This document shows, one piece after another, positions 39,306 to 52,719 of a DNA stretch of 64,000 nucleotides (position 1 is its first letter; every line of letters begins with the position of its first letter). This DNA is from Ceratorhiza oryzae-sativae (Eukaryota > Basidiomycota > Agaricomycetes > Cantharellales > Ceratobasidiaceae), in assembly GCA_030998015.1 (NCBI GenBank), contig JARWMV010000238.1:186001-250000 (forward strand), read 5' to 3'. Under the pieces are notes generated by a model. The model was not told where the DNA came from and searched no databases. It saw only the letters and a program-made list of their open reading frames with translations. A program made the translations under genes and the position numbers.

Positions 39306-40079
39306 ATGTCTACCATATCTGTACCTGAGCATCTTTCGGAAACCCTTCTTCCCTTGACTCGCCTAAAAGTCGAGCCGCCCCGGCTCCTCGAATTACTGCA
39401 AACACACATCAAACCCAGGATAGAGGATACATCAACTGAAATGCCTTACGAGATTATCGTCGGTGTATCCAAATGGAGCGTCTCCGAGCAAGGCCTGAAG
39501 GTATTGAAGGAGGAAGGCTTAGGTTCGTTACCCCATCGCAATTGATGTCGTAGTAAAACTAAATATGGGGCCAGATCCCGGGTCTTACGCTCTTATTCCT
39601 TTACTAGCGGGGACGACATTTGCACCATCATCGAAGCCGCCTCCAGCTGCAGCTCCAGAGCCTGACCCGTCTCGTGATAGAAGAGAAATAACCGCGTTGT
39701 TAAATGCTATGCTCAGCGTTATTGGGGTGGGGTTCGCGGCTTGGTGGGCGGCTGGAAATACTTATTGGAGTAATGAGAATGTAGGTCTAACGCGTGATTT
39801 GCTCATAAAATTACTAAGACAATTTCTTAGAAAATTCTACTAGCATTGGCTGCTTCAATCGTCGTTGCCGTGGCCGAAGGGGCCCTATATCTGATTTGGA
39901 GCGACCGGCAAGAAAAAAGGAAACAGAGTAAACGTAATCGCTTGAAAAAGCGCCCCCGACCTGTAGACGTGGAGACTATGCGAACTATTGAGCCCAATTT
40001 GGATGATGGGGCTGGCGCAACACGCCGACGAGTATACGAATACGACAATGAGGGGAAGACCAGTTCTTTGCAATCCTAG
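39306..40079 (+). CDS. VMA12: VMA12-type ER assembly factor of the vacuolar ATPase
   Basis: Three exons: 39306-39522, 39575-39780 and 39831-40079, giving about 223 residues. The cytosolic N-terminal half is followed by two closely spaced membrane helices (ALLNAMLSVIGVGFAAWWAAG and ILLALAASIVVAVAEGALYLIW) and a basic tail (RQEKRKQSKRNRLKKRPRP), the Vma12/TMEM199 plan. In yeast Vma12 works with Vma22 in the ER to assemble the V-ATPase Vo sector. The NTYW...N segment between the helices fits the short lumenal loop. Both splice junctions are in phase. Confidence 0.85.
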
Positions 40080-40168
40080 AGTGTATTCATAGATACGCCG
40101 TTTATGGTTCATATTGCATTCGTTCTACAACTTAGAAATCGAGGGAGCATGTTAGGAAATGGGAACAA

Positions 40169-40835
40169 TCAAGCACGCCCCTGGTCCCTCTGGTCTAGCA
40201 TATGGGAGATGTAACTGCTAACAAAGCCTCGCTCCTCCAGTTGGACTCGGCTCAGATACTTGGCTCCCTGGATGTATCCAATGCAATTCTGAAGTACAAA
40301 AAAGTGAATAGCTGTTCAGGACAACTGTGAGGTTTTCTATACCTTGGAGTTGCACCTGCACTGAAAGCCCTGATCCATGTCCCACTCGGTAGAAGGATAG
40401 AAAAAGGTGAGCTCATCCCCGGCCTGAATATCAGTGAGGCACGAAACTTCCATTCGGACTTTTTAGATGACGTCAAGTCGAATGCTGCGTTTGGGGAACA
40501 CGAGTGATTGACTGAGTGGCGTTAAGTACGAGCTCGGAAATATGGCACGAAGCGCTCACCATATACTAGAACTGAGTTCAGTTCGATATGATCATCTAGG
40601 CCAGCGCCATGTTGAACCGTACTCCACGACTTCTTGGTCTTTGTAGTTCCTGTCAGATACGCGATAACTTGCCCGGCCTTGAAGGGCTTTGTAAAGGGCG
40701 GGTTTAGTCGGAGCTACTCATAACGCACACAAAAAAACATACCTGAAGGCAGACCAGACCCGAGTTGAAATCTCCTGGCTGGATATTAACCTCAAAAAGA
40801 CCCGGAAACTGGAGGAGGGTGGGTTTGGGGGCCAT
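40169..40835 (-). CDS. Small SET/post-SET-like protein
   Basis: Four exons on the minus strand: 40743-40835, 40560-40686, 40343-40458 and 40169-40288, giving 151 residues. The end of the spliced product has the SET-domain finishing pattern: DIQAGDELTFFYPSTEWDMDQGF followed by a post-SET-like cysteine cluster QCRCNSKNCIGYIQGAKYL. The catalytic-type NH motif of SET methyltransferases is not evident in the short N-terminal part, so activity is doubtful. Intron 40459-40559 ends at aaaaag; this acceptor is chosen because it alone yields VYVRMEVSCLTDIQ in frame. Similar short SET-like proteins occur in other fungi, as I recall; a function is not known to me. Confidence 0.65.
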
Positions 40836-41346
40836 CGGAGTCAGTTGAGGAGGTGAGAGAGAGAAGGAGGACAGGCATCATCCCCGCAAAGTTACTCAGC
40901 ATTGATATAACCTGGGAACTTCGGAGCTCGCTACGGTGTCACCCGGGGGGCAAAGACCTAGATTCAATTGGCTGCCCCCAAGATCGCCGCCGATTATTCG
41001 ACATAAATGAAATCTGAATCGGCAGCGGGAGCGGGAGCGAGTGTATAAGTCCCCCTGTCACGGTTTGACGTCTCTGATTTATCATGTCACCTACGTAAAC
41101 TTCCGTTCAATTAATAGAATATCGCTGTTGGCGTCTTTTCTTACAGTTTCTGGTTCGGTTCATCAATTCGACTAAATTTGATTAAATGCTTGAAATTGGT
41201 TCTGTACAGCTCCGGTTCCGTTTACATCCGACATCAACAAAACAAAGCTCAAACTCAATCATCCACCAACAACTGGCAGCCCGCTCTTGTGAGTCTATCA
41301 ACATTCCAGAATTTCTACCAAACCTGAGCATGTTCAAAGTAACGCA
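40836..41346. other. Intergenic region between the SET-like gene and RPL30
   Basis: About 510 bp holding the two divergent promoters. It has CT/GA-rich stretches (gagcgggagcgggagcgag near 41020-41040) and no coding frame. Confidence 0.5.
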
Positions 41347-41825
41347 ATGGCCCCCGTCAAGAAGTCCAAGTCGATCAAGTCTAACGAGTCGCTCAATGCG
41401 AAGCTCGCCCTTGCCGTGAAGTCCGGCAAGTATTTCCTCGGGTACAAGAGTGCGCTGAAGCAGATGCGTTCCGGCAAGGGTGAGCCCACCTAATTCAATC
41501 TCCAGGGACTGGAGCGTGATGCCGAGAAGGTCCCTGCGCTGACGCCACCGGCCTGTAGCCAAGCTCGTCTTGATCTCTGCCAACTGCCCGCCGCTACGCA
41601 AGTCAGAGATCGAATACTACGCCATGCTCTCTAAGACCCACGTCCACCACTTCAATGGAACTAATGTTGCGCTCGGTACTGCCGCTGGAAAGCTCTTCCG
41701 TGTTGGGTGCGTCGACCTTTTGTAATTGGATTTGGGCGCAAGTGGCTAACCCTGTTTCTAGTGCGATGACCATCACCGATCAAGGTGACTCTGACCTTCT
41801 CACTGTTGCCGAGGGTGGCCAGTGA
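41347..41825 (+). CDS. RPL30: 60S ribosomal protein eL30
   Basis: Three exons: 41347-41479, 41559-41706 and 41762-41825, giving about 114 residues, the standard eL30 length. The spliced sequence is almost textbook: an N-terminal basic stretch, [75 protein letters not shown], then DQGDSDLL. This L7Ae-fold protein sits in the large subunit. In yeast it also binds its own transcript, which I cannot judge here. Confidence 0.96.
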
Positions 41826-42128
41826 TTGACAGGCGACTAAAATGTTTCGACTTCATTTGTATCTATGTCGTACCGCTTTTATATGCATTTAGGTCGTTTC
41901 TCGTGACATAGCGCTGCTAGACTCCAAGCATTGTTCCTCTGAGCTAAAAGCAAAAATTGCGCGAGCATTGAATCCAATTGTGCGATTGATCGTTTGGCGA
42001 TGAAATGAGTATACATTAGAACGTGTCTCGAGACCCTGACTCCGGCAACGTGTTCAGACCAGACGCGCTCAGCCCTCGCAAACCACGACCACAATCGCAT
42101 TTACTATTTACCTATCACCAGCTTTAAC

Positions 42129-43220
42129 ATGGCTGCTACTTCTACCTTTGCTGACCGACCTCAAAAGAAACTCGTCCTGTTCGACGTGGATGGTACGCTG
42201 AGCTTGGCGCGTCAGGTAATTGATCGCGTTAAATGACGCGACTCTGGAAAGTTGATATAACCCGATTATTAGTCCGCGACTCCGGAGATGATTTCGCTCC
42301 TCAAGGAGTTACGCAAAAAGGTAGTGACCGGCTTCGTTGGAGGATCTGACTTTGGCAAAATATCCGAGCAACTGTCAGTTCATGGGAACAATGGTGAGGA
42401 TCGACGCGTTTTTGCGACGTAGGTCGTATCTGAAGCGTTGCAGCACTCGAGTATTTCGATTACGGTTTCGCGGAAAACGGGCTGACGGCCTATAAATGCG
42501 GGAAGCAACTCAAGTCCCAGTCGTTTATTGGATGGCTTGGAGAAGAAAAGTACAAGAAGATGGCGAACTTTATCTTACACTATCTCGCCGACATCGATAT
42601 CCCCATCAAGCGGTGAGTGCTGAAATGATATATTTCTGTGATCTCATGGCTTGGATAGGGGCACCTTTATCGAGTTCCGCAATGGGATGATCAATGTTAG
42701 CCCCATTGGGCGAAATGCGAGGTATGTGCATATAACAAGGTTCTGTGGTGCTTACCTAAGCGAATATTGTGCAGCATTCAGGAGAGGATTGATTTTGAAA
42801 AGTATGACAAGGTATGTCGAATCGAGCGACCGGTAGATTTGGACAATGGTTATAATTAGAGTTGTAGGAGCATCAAATCCGGAAGAAGTTTGTCGAAACA
42901 CTCAAGAAGGAGTTTGGGTCTTATGGGCTTACCTTTGCGATTGGAGGACAAATATCATTTGACGTTTTCCCAAATGGATGGGACAAGACTTTTGCACTGA
43001 GCCACGTCGAAGACGAGGGCTTCGAGGAGATTCACTTCTTTGGCGACAAGACTTACGAGGTATGCGTACCTGATCCATCTTCCCGAATCTGTCGGTCTCA
43101 CCTCGAGTGCTGCAGGGTGGGAACGACTATGAGATCTTCAGCGATAGCCGCACGATTGGTCACTCGGTCTCCAACCCAGAGGATACCATGCGCATCCTTA
43201 AGGAGCTGTTCTTTTCTTGA
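42129..43220 (+). CDS. SEC53: Phosphomannomutase
   Basis: Eight exons: 42129-42215, 42273-42393, 42444-42612, 42659-42721, 42775-42811, 42868-43059 and 43116-43220 (the last 105 nt), with all phases matching. The HAD-type nucleophile motif [13 protein letters not shown] is present near residue 20. Family blocks follow: [67 protein letters not shown] and GGNDYEIF. The length is about 255 residues, as expected. It converts mannose-6-phosphate to mannose-1-phosphate for GDP-mannose, glycosylation and GPI anchors, which links it in pathway terms to PER1 at 55.3 kb. Confidence 0.96.
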
Positions 43221-43378
43221 AATCGGGTTTCTCTTGTCCGCAGTACGGCAAATGAATAATCATGTTACGAATGTGGCTAGCCGCGCCACTGGGTGTAAGG
43301 GCTGGAAGACACCGGAAGATTCGTGATTGGCAATTTGTGCCCGATATGACATGAGGCAGTGTCTCAGCAACCCCAAGC

Positions 43379-43386
43379 TATATAAG
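43379..43386 (+). promoter_or_regulatory. TATA box of the polyubiquitin gene
   Basis: TATATAAG lies 136 bp before the ATG and about 70 bp before the 5' UTR intron, in keeping with a strong, inducible promoter. Confidence 0.6.
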
Positions 43387-43456
43387 CGCTGGAAAACGCC
43401 CCTCTCCCAGCCACGACCGAGTCGTATCCACCACCACCACAACCCGCGTTTTTAGC

Positions 43457-44549
<1,093 letters not shown>

Positions 44550-44758
44550 TTCCTTGTTTATCTTGACGCGCTTTTTCTCCGTTTCCGTTTTACGATGATC
44601 ACGGTTGTCTCGCTTTATCCATATTCAATGCATTATACGTGTTAACGATGTGTGACCTCGAGTGCCTGTGAAGGCGCCAGCTACGTGATTGGACAAACAC
44701 AACCTAGTAACGTAACTCATGGTAGTCCCGACCGGGGTATTAACTTCTTTCTTGAACC

Positions 44759-46695
44759 ATGTCATCGGAGGTGCACCAAACCTCCCCTTTCTCTCACATT
44801 TTTATTCTGAGAGAAAAAATCGTCTCTGTCTGTGGATCCACCATATTTGCGTTAGACCATCGCGGTCGGTCAGTACGTTGCTCACGTTGAGGGATCTATT
44901 TAACATTACAAAAGCCCAGAAGACGCCGTATCTTCAGTGCTCGTGGGTTCCTCAGACAAAAATGCTTCTGCCTGTATTCGTGTTGCCGCTGTGGACAGGC
45001 TGGGCAAGCACCTTGTTACTAGTGGTGACGATAAACGGCTTCGCGTCTGGAGTTTAGACAAGCTGGAAGAGTTGAGCAGCAGGCAAGTTCTTGCCTGGTA
45101 TTAAGATCGCCCCGTATAAATCACCATGTCATCCCGGTAGAGAGATACCCAAACGGGCGAACGTACTAAGACTTAGCCAAGACGGTCAGACCATTCTCGT
45201 CGCAGATAAATTTGGTGATATCTTCAGGTCGGTCCTATACACTTGATTTAGAGCACAAGTATACATCTTAAAAATTTTGGGCCCATCTAGCTACCCGTTG
45301 ACGCCTAAGGAAACGAAACCAGAGCCTGCAACACAGCCTTCTGGTACTTCCGCATCAACTTCAAAATCCATCTCAGTCGCAATGCACGATAACCCCGAAG
45401 GCACGCTTATTCTTGGGCATACATCAATTGTGACCGCTTTTATGCTTACGCCCGACGAGAAACTGGTCATCAGCGCCGATCGAGACGAACACATTCGCGT
45501 GAGCTGGTATCCGGATGGATGGGATGTCGAAAAGTATTGTATGGGACATAAAAAGTGCGTGCTAAGCCCCCCTTTCGCCGCTGGTTCTAAATCCAATTTG
45601 CATTAGGTTTGTTTCTGCACTTGAAATACCCCCTTGTGCGCCCCATGCATTGATTTCAGGTGGAGGGGACCCGGATCTTTACGTCTGGAATTATCGTGAT
45701 GGAAAGTTGCTCGCTCGAATTCCGATATGGGATACAGTTCATCCCTTTCTCGTGGTACGAGGTGGCCGAAAGAAATGGAAAGATAATGGCGAAGGCAAAC
45801 GGCCACCCAAAAACAAGAAAGGAAAGGGAAAGCAGGAGGACAAGTCTGAGACACCAGAGGCCATGGATACGACTCCTGACAAACCAGAGTTGGCTGGAGC
45901 AGCATTTAACGAAGAGGTATTGGTCGTCTCGCAAATTTCGTGTGTCAATGTTGGCCCCGAATATGTGGTATTCTTTTCGGCCGTTGGGTGAGACTCTTTT
46001 AGTACTATTGGGCGTTTAACGTGGATTGATACTCTGAGACAGTGCCTCTGCGCTGTTTTATTTTGAATGGCCAACCTCTTTGGACTTTACGAAGGTTGAA
46101 GTAAAGGCAGTGGAGCAGCCAAATCCTGTTATCGAATTCACCGCTCTCGAAGGTGGGGATATTTGGGTCTCGACTGACCCGTCCTGGACCATCAATCCTG
46201 GTGCGATTCAGACCAAGCCATCAAGGCCAGAGAGAGTCATAAAACTATCCTGGAGCGACGGAAACGTGGGTTATTGAGTCGTTCTCATTATGCTGTCTAA
46301 TGCAAAAGGTTACGCAGGTGAAACATAGCAATCAAGATGAAGGGCTTTTAAAGGATCTAAATGAGCGATGCGTCGTCAAAGGTATGTCGGCGTAATGTTG
46401 AACTCCGCAGTACCAATAACTTTGGCTACCCACAGCTTCGATCAAGGAAATACAAGGTCTAAATCTCTACGACTCGCTCATTGCGCTGCCAAAAATTTCG
46501 GAAGCCGAGGGCGCTGATGGAACGGAAGCTGAAGACTTTGAGACCCCCGTGCCATCAGACATCACTTCTGGGCCCGGATTGCGCGCGTCGGCACGTCAAA
46601 GGACTAAAGAACAGCTCGAAAAGAGAAAGGCAGCAGCTCAAGGTCCATCGCAGGAGGAGAGGAGTGCCAAGCAGGCCAAAGTCGAGGAACCGTAA
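44759..46695 (+). CDS. TRM82: TRM82/WDR4-like WD40 subunit of tRNA m7G46 methyltransferase
   Basis: Exons 44759-44868, 44915-45082, 45141-45227, 45291-45554, 45607-45987, 46043-46265, 46318-46381 and 46436-46695. WD40 blades include HLVTSGDDKRLRVWSLDKLEEL, QTILVADKFGDIF, HTSIVTAFMLTPDEKLVISADRDEHIRVSWYP, and KFVSALEIPP...LISGGGDPDLYVWNYRDG, which match Trm82 order. A charged insert (KNKKGKGKQEDKSE) and a Lys/Glu-rich C-terminal tail follow. The partner would be the Trm8 catalytic subunit. The intron 45083-45140 has a GC donor (gcaagt). Confidence 0.86.
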
Positions 46696-46733
46696 TATTT
46701 TGTATCATTCTATTGATTAAATATCACAGACGG

Positions 46734-48726
46734 TCAGCGGGTCGCATTTCGCGCCGCGTTGACCCCGCTTTGAAGTACGTTTGCTCCGGCTTTTGTGATT
46801 GTATCCTTTAACCCCTCGCCGAGCGCACGTACCATATCCCCTGCGCTTACAAGGCTTTCTACACCCGTCGCAAGCATATTCCAGACAGCGGTTTCCGATT
46901 TGGGTGATGCCCCTGCCACACCCATGAGCGCCCCCTTGATTGGGCCGAGTTCGTTGATAACCTCGAGTCCTGTCGAACGAGCCCAGACTATTGGGGAGGA
47001 AGTGGTTCCGTAGATTTTGTGTAGACCATCGGTTGCCAGCAGTAGGCTCTGGTTGGGCATATATCGGGCTTGCATATATGGCCGAAGTGCTGTATAAGAA
47101 CCTACATAAGGCGCAAAAGGTGTTAGTTGAAGCCGCCCGGGGGATATCCACTTGGCGCACCAATGTCAGAACCCGTTTTCACAGCATTCTCTAAGCATTT
47201 GATCAATGCCGCCACGTCTGCTAATCCCATGTTCAACCCTTGTCCGGCCAGTGGATGGACCGTGTGGGCGGCGTCGCCTACAAGTACGGTCCTTGCTCCC
47301 TTTCCAGATCCGATGTAAGATTCGGCATGGCTGTATTTTAGTGGGAAACCAGCGACAGACTTTGGTTGTATGCCGATAACCAATGGCGGGAATGAGCTGG
47401 CGCCTTCTGGCGGTACTCCAGTGAGAGATTGGATAGATGAAGATCGAGCGTCGTGGGGTGGAATCGAGTGAGTCGACTCGGCGCGTTCAACTAGGATCTT
47501 TGAGTCTTCAGGAGAGAGCGGGGTTCCTTTTTGGTGTGAGGACAAGAGGGATGAATATAGTTCGTGCAAGGCAGGCTCCGGGAGTCGGAACGCTGCGTTG
47601 ACGAATACTGCTAAAGTTTCAGGGGGAGCCGCCTTGAGTGCGCCGGCGATGGACGGGGTAGTCGACCATACTAACGAAGATGATACCGGTGACAGGGGGA
47701 GACATGCAATTGGTCCAGTAGGCAAGAATCGTTGAAATGCTGTTGTCGAGTCGGATTGCGTCATATGGGCCAGTGATATATGGTTGGGACGTTCGGGGTG
47801 GAAAAGTGTAGCAACTACTGCGTGAATGTCGTAGTTGTGGCCCGAAGAGGAGATACCAGCGAATTTCCGAACAGGCGAGTTGAATCCATCAGCACCTATC
47901 TATATGTTCTGTTAGTAGTAGAACCTTGGTGAGCGCCAAACTCACGAGCAGTCGGGAATGCAACGCACGCCCGTTGGAAGTTTTAACCACTGGCCAATTG
48001 TTTCCTTCGCTGGAACCATGCTCAATGTTTTCGACCTTGACAGAGTCGAGGAGTTCGACACCTGATAGCTGGTCGAGTCGCTTTAAAATACCACGTTGAA
48101 GGTTAAGGTTTTCGGTCATTGCAGCCATGGAGCGAGGAACCTCTCCAGTTGTAGGCAAGCGAGCAAGGTCTGACGGCACAAAGTGTATGCGTGCGTCCGA
48201 GACTCCATCCCAGACCTATGGCAAGACGGTGAATTGACCAATCATAATTCGGGTATATAGGATTACCTGCATTGCTTCGACTGGACAAACCCGCTTCGAA
48301 TCCACGTACTCCCACGAGCCCGTGTCTATATTGGCGTATCAGTGTATGGAATCCATTGACGATCTGACGCACTACCTTGGATAAATGCCAATGATTCATT
48401 GGTTAACGAACTGACACGGTTTGAATAATGGCCAGGGGCTTCGGTCCACGACCTAATCTTGTTCAAGTCTGCAGCCTCTACAAGTGCAGTATTGAATTGC
48501 CTAGTAAACCTGTTGGATCCTGTGAATATTGCGTTGATTAAAGTATCCAGCGACAAAGTTGATGAGGCCTACCCAGCCCCGCGGCCAGTGCGAGTCCGGC
48601 TGGGCCTCCGCCGATGACAACTATGTCATAGTGTTCAGAAGCAGTTGCGAACTGTCTCTTGAGCAGAGCGAGCGATGCTCTGGGTGACGCCAGATTCCGC
48701 CGAGCACAGTGTCCAGCGGCGATCAT
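46734..48726 (-). CDS. COQ6: COQ6-type flavin monooxygenase of ubiquinone synthesis
   Basis: Exons on the minus strand: 48573-48726, 48376-48519, 48267-48325, 47946-48215, 47161-47899 and 46734-47101. The chosen start (48726, MIAAGHCARRNLASPRASL) gives an Arg/Ser-rich mitochondrial presequence; an upstream ATG at 48816 would overlap the ARP9 coding start. The protein has the FAD Rossmann motif DIVVIGGGPAGLALAAGL, LIGADGFNSPVRK, and the second FAD motif VLVGDAAHTVHPLAGQGLNMGLADV. COQ6 hydroxylates the ubiquinone ring in the mitochondrial inner membrane. The gene is divergent from ARP9 over about 71 bp. Confidence 0.93.
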
Positions 48727-48797
48727 GGTCGGCGCTAAAAGACTGATGGGACCAAACAGCGCCCGGAGGCGAGCCAAACAACAACAACACGCTGACC
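48727..48797. promoter_or_regulatory. 71 bp divergent promoter, COQ6/ARP9
   Basis: The start codons of COQ6 (minus) and ARP9 (plus) are only 71 bp apart. The space is A-rich (aaacaacaacaacac) and must serve both transcripts. Confidence 0.5.
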
Positions 48798-50474
48798 ATG
48801 TCCTTCCGAGATTCAACGGTCGTCATCATCGACACTGGTCGATCATCCATCAAGGCTGGACAGGGCATATATGAGCTATTACGCACACCTACAGTTGTAT
48901 GTGGCTTTTCGAAGCAAAGTCACTATCAAATACTAATCCTGCCAAAAGGACATCCTGGCGCGGGTGGCGCGTCGCAAAAATGGTCCCAGTGCGTCAAGGG
49001 AGGGTGAAAATGGGGTGGAAACAGAATCGAACAAGCCCGCCTTGCGACCATCTAGCTATCTTGTCGGACCGCAAATAGACGAGGCGCTCGCAAACGGCGA
49101 AGAGCTTGACATTTTCTGGCCGTTCGAGGGGAGCAACGAGAAAACAGGTGGCGTTTCAGACTGGGTGCAAGCAGAGGCGTTATGGTAAGCTCGCCCTTTT
49201 TTTATCCATTCTCCGTCCTCAGCAAACACCTTCAATAGGAAATACGTGTTATTTACTGGGTTGAAAATTCGACGAACACAAAACGAGTCTCCTGTGATGC
49301 TCGGTGTCCCATCAACGCTCCCCAGAGACAGCCACGCACGAATTGCCCAAATATTTTTCGAGCGGCTGAACGTGGCTGGTCTCTCTGTCGTAGAGCGACC
49401 GATTCTCCAACTCTATGCCGCCAATGCTGTATCCGGAATCGTCGTCGACATTCACAACACTTGCACCGATATAACCCCTATCTATGACTCGTCTATCCAA
49501 CTGCATGCCACCGTTATAGCCCCGCTTGGAGTGAAACACTGTGAGGCCTACCTTGCCCATCTCTTAGCGACGAACAGCACACTTGTTTCCACATTGGGAG
49601 TACCTCCAGAGGAACTACGCCCCACCCTCCTTCGTCTCACCCGTATGCTTTGGAAAAACGGACATATCAAGGTCCCCCTTGCAGGAGATGTAGCACCTCC
49701 AGAGGAAGAGGACGAAGGAGTGACCAACATTGCCGCCGTCGTGGTTGCCGGTCGTGAAAAGGCTGTTGTCGAAGCCAACAACAAGAAGAAAAACACCAAA
49801 AACAGCACAGCAGCGGAGCGGGCTCGCGAGGCCGAAATAGCGGCTCTGGACTTGTTGACCATCGAGTTCGAGGGCAAGCAGGTCACAGTCGGCAAGGATC
49901 GCCATCGCTTCTGCGAACCGCTATTCGAGCCTACCATCTTAAAGAACGTCGTAGGGATCCAGGATTCATTGAAAGATCCTAAGAGCGTGTTTGGGTTGCA
50001 AGAGTGGGTGAATTATTCAGCGCAAGGGGTTGATTCCGTTTGGCGTCACGGCCTTTACGACGCAGTGTTTGTCACAGGAGAGCTTTCACCCCTATATAAG
50101 AGTAGGTACCTATGTAGTCACCTATTTTCATGCCCACTCACCATGTTTTGTCAGCCCTTTCATACGCGGTTCACTCGCGTCTCCTTCCCTACGTCCTCAA
50201 AGCCGAAGAGCCTGCAAATGATGCTCAACCAAAAGGCGTCAAAGCCGTTCGAGTGCCTGATTACTTTGCAGAGTACCGAGATAAAGGTGATGGGTTGGCA
50301 GGATTCCTTGGGGGTAGTATCGTCGCCAAAGTGAGTAATGGTACTTGTGTAGAAAAAAAATTCGACCTGATATCTTTCCAGCTCACGTTTTGTGATTCAT
50401 CGGCTCGGAATTATGTTTCTAAAAATGACTACTCGGCACGAGGGCCAGCAGCCTTATTGGAGTACATGGTGTAA
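48798..50474 (+). CDS. ARP9: Actin-related protein 9-like subunit of SWI/SNF-type remodellers
   Basis: Exons 48798-48896, 48949-49184, 49239-50101, 50155-50330 and 50382-50474, all in phase, about 488 residues. Actin-fold features: VVIIDTGRSSIKAG near the start, PVMLGVPSTLPRDSHARIAQIFFERLNVAG, LQLYAANAVSGIVVDI, LGVKHCEAYL, FCEPLFEP, and the end FLGGSIVAKLTFCD...YVSKNDYSARGPAAL. A charged insertion (about residues 280-320, NNKKKNTKNSTAAERAREAEIAAL) is typical of Arp9 rather than actin. Arp9 pairs with Arp7 in RSC and SWI/SNF in yeasts. Catalytic nucleotide binding cannot be judged. Confidence 0.85.
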
Positions 50475-50529
50475 CGTGAGGAGAGTATTATACAGTAATA
50501 ATACAGGTTGTCATGCTATCGCAGTCTAT

Positions 50530-52565
50530 TTATTTCCCCCCTTTTTTCTTCTTTCCGTTTGTCTTTGTTGGTGCAGGTGGGGGAACAACAATACTCCCGC
50601 CAGCAAGCTCCGACTGATCACCTTGTTGCTCGATCGTTGCCTTGGCCTCGAGGAAGAACATGACATCCCGTAGTTGATCTTCGACGTCCTTCAACCTCTC
50701 CTGTAAGCTTGCTCGTTCTTTTGCCCCTTCAGCCTCGGCCTCTTGGAGTTTATTGATCCTGGCCATCAACCCCTCACTCACTGCCCGCTCAGCTTTGAGA
50801 TCCTTCTCAAACTTGCGCGCGATTTCCTGCATTTTGTCCGCCCTTCGTTGCGCGTTGACTCTCGCAAGCTCACTCTCTGCCGCACGCTCAGCCAGCTCAG
50901 CCTTGGCCGCCTCGTCCTCCTTGGCCCGTTCATCCGCGGCCGCCTTGACGCGTGAAAGTTCGGTTTGGGCAGTTTGGACTGCAGCTCGGAGCTCCGCCGC
51001 TTGTTCCTCAAAGTATGCGCGCTGCGAATCAAGTTGAGAGGTGATGAGGTTGGCATACTCGAGTCCAACGGCTTCGACCTTTTCGGCTGCGCGCATGTCA
51101 TCCGGACCAGGTCCAAGGGTGCTATCCCTGTTGCCACTATTCCCGTTGAGGATATTGGAGGAACTGGGGAGCTCAACGAGCTTGCCATCCGCACGGTTGT
51201 GGATCAGCCTGTGGACATAGCCATCCCCGGCATAATCCCAAACACGTTGCGTCGCAAGCTCGAGGGCGTACAGATGCGCCGACGATTCGTGATGAGCGTG
51301 TGCGTGTGCTCGGGCGTACCGACCACATCCAATGTTCCCGCAGATCAGACAAATCCAGAGATTCGCATCGGTCCCACAGTCTGAGCAACGCGCGTTGGGA
51401 TCTGGCCGCCGTGCGGAAGAGAGTGATTGGGTGACAAGTGAGGTTTGAGAATATCGACAGACGGGGCATCTAGTGGAGCATTAGGAGCGATACCAAGTCC
51501 ACCAAATATGAGTGCCTACCGAACGTCGCCCCATTTGCTAAGGCAAGCACAATGGAACGTGTGAGAACAGGCGACAGTGATAAGCCCGGTCAAAGCAGTG
51601 TCCATCCTCTCCAGGCACACTGGACATGTGGGTAGCTCGGACATGGTCGAAACTTGATCGGTAAAGTACGGTATGGGGCTCTCTGCGTCGAGTGTATTGA
51701 TTTGAATGGAAAGCACTCGAACCACATGGCAGGTTTCGGGCTAGATCGGCTGAATGAGGCTAAAGCTACGGGTGGCGTCGAAGGAACATACTTCAATTGG
51801 GGTAAACTGGCGGCCATTATAGGTCTCGAGGAAAAGATCTGCAAAGCGTTTGGAGCGGAACTTTATAACCGCCATAGAACGATTTGGCGCATTATCACTG
51901 TGCAGCGGTTAGGAAACCATTGCCAACCAACACTTGATACTCACTGGACAATCCGAAGATGCTGAATCCCATCCGCGGCTGGCAACGTCCAGGCTAAAAA
52001 GTCCGACGGGCCAATATACGCTGGAACAGCAAGAATGGCGAGCACAGTCCCGTCGGTATACGAGAATTCTTCCAGTGGCCGCGGCTGAGAGTCCGTTTCC
52101 TTCCATGCCGCGCCACGCGATTCTCGCAGGATGTGCACAATACCCTGGCTCAAGTTTGTTGCCCCAGATCGAATCGCGTTGGTGGGCACAAACTTGCCGC
52201 TCGCAGCGCGGAACGCAGATGCTGTATAGAAAAGCGAATATGAGGCAGACGCACTAGTGAAGAAGGCAATAAAACACGCCTGGTCTCTTCATTGCAGTCT
52301 CCTTTGATGTGCTCTCCTGGCTTTCGGGCTCAAATTCAACCCAGTTGATACCAACAGGCCCCACGCGATAGTCCTTGAATGCTCGAGGCGCCTTGGAGGT
52401 AGAGAGGAGCGAGGCTTCTAGCGGAGTTGGTTCGCTGTGATGAGTACCGGTGGCGATGAGATATGGGTGGTTTGGGAGAGGGTCGAAGAGGGTGCTAGGA
52501 ATGAACGTGTTCTCGGACTGCTTGGCTGGTTTAAATAGGGATATTACGATGTGGTAATCGGGCAT
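50530..52565 (-). CDS. ETP1: BRAP2/ETP1-type RING and UBP zinc-finger protein
   Basis: Minus-strand exons: about 52281-52565 (start MPDYHIVISLF; an upstream ATG at 52658 is possible), 51945-52221, 51792-51897, 51520-51740 and 50530-51469. In order: the BRAP2 domain (NAIRSGATNLSQGIVHILRES, NRSMAVIKFRSKRFADLFLETYNGRQF), a RING finger (CPVCLERMD...CSHTFHCACL...CPVC), a UBP zinc finger (CSDCGTDANLWICLICGNIGCGRYARAHAHAHHESSAHLYALEL), then a 190-residue coiled coil and a Lys-rich end. Family members bind ubiquitin and act in signalling, as in yeast ethanol tolerance. The first junction fits only a GC-type donor (near 52281) or one missing base. Confidence 0.88.
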
Positions 52566-52719
52566 GCTCGTCGTCGTGCGACGCAACGACTTGATGGATG
52601 CGTTCTGCTGATGAGAGTAGTCACGTGGATGTACAAACATAGGCGTCTGGAGGCGCATACAGCAAACAAAAGCTCGCTAAAGCTTTCATAAAACGACTAT
52701 TTGGACGTAATTTTATCTT

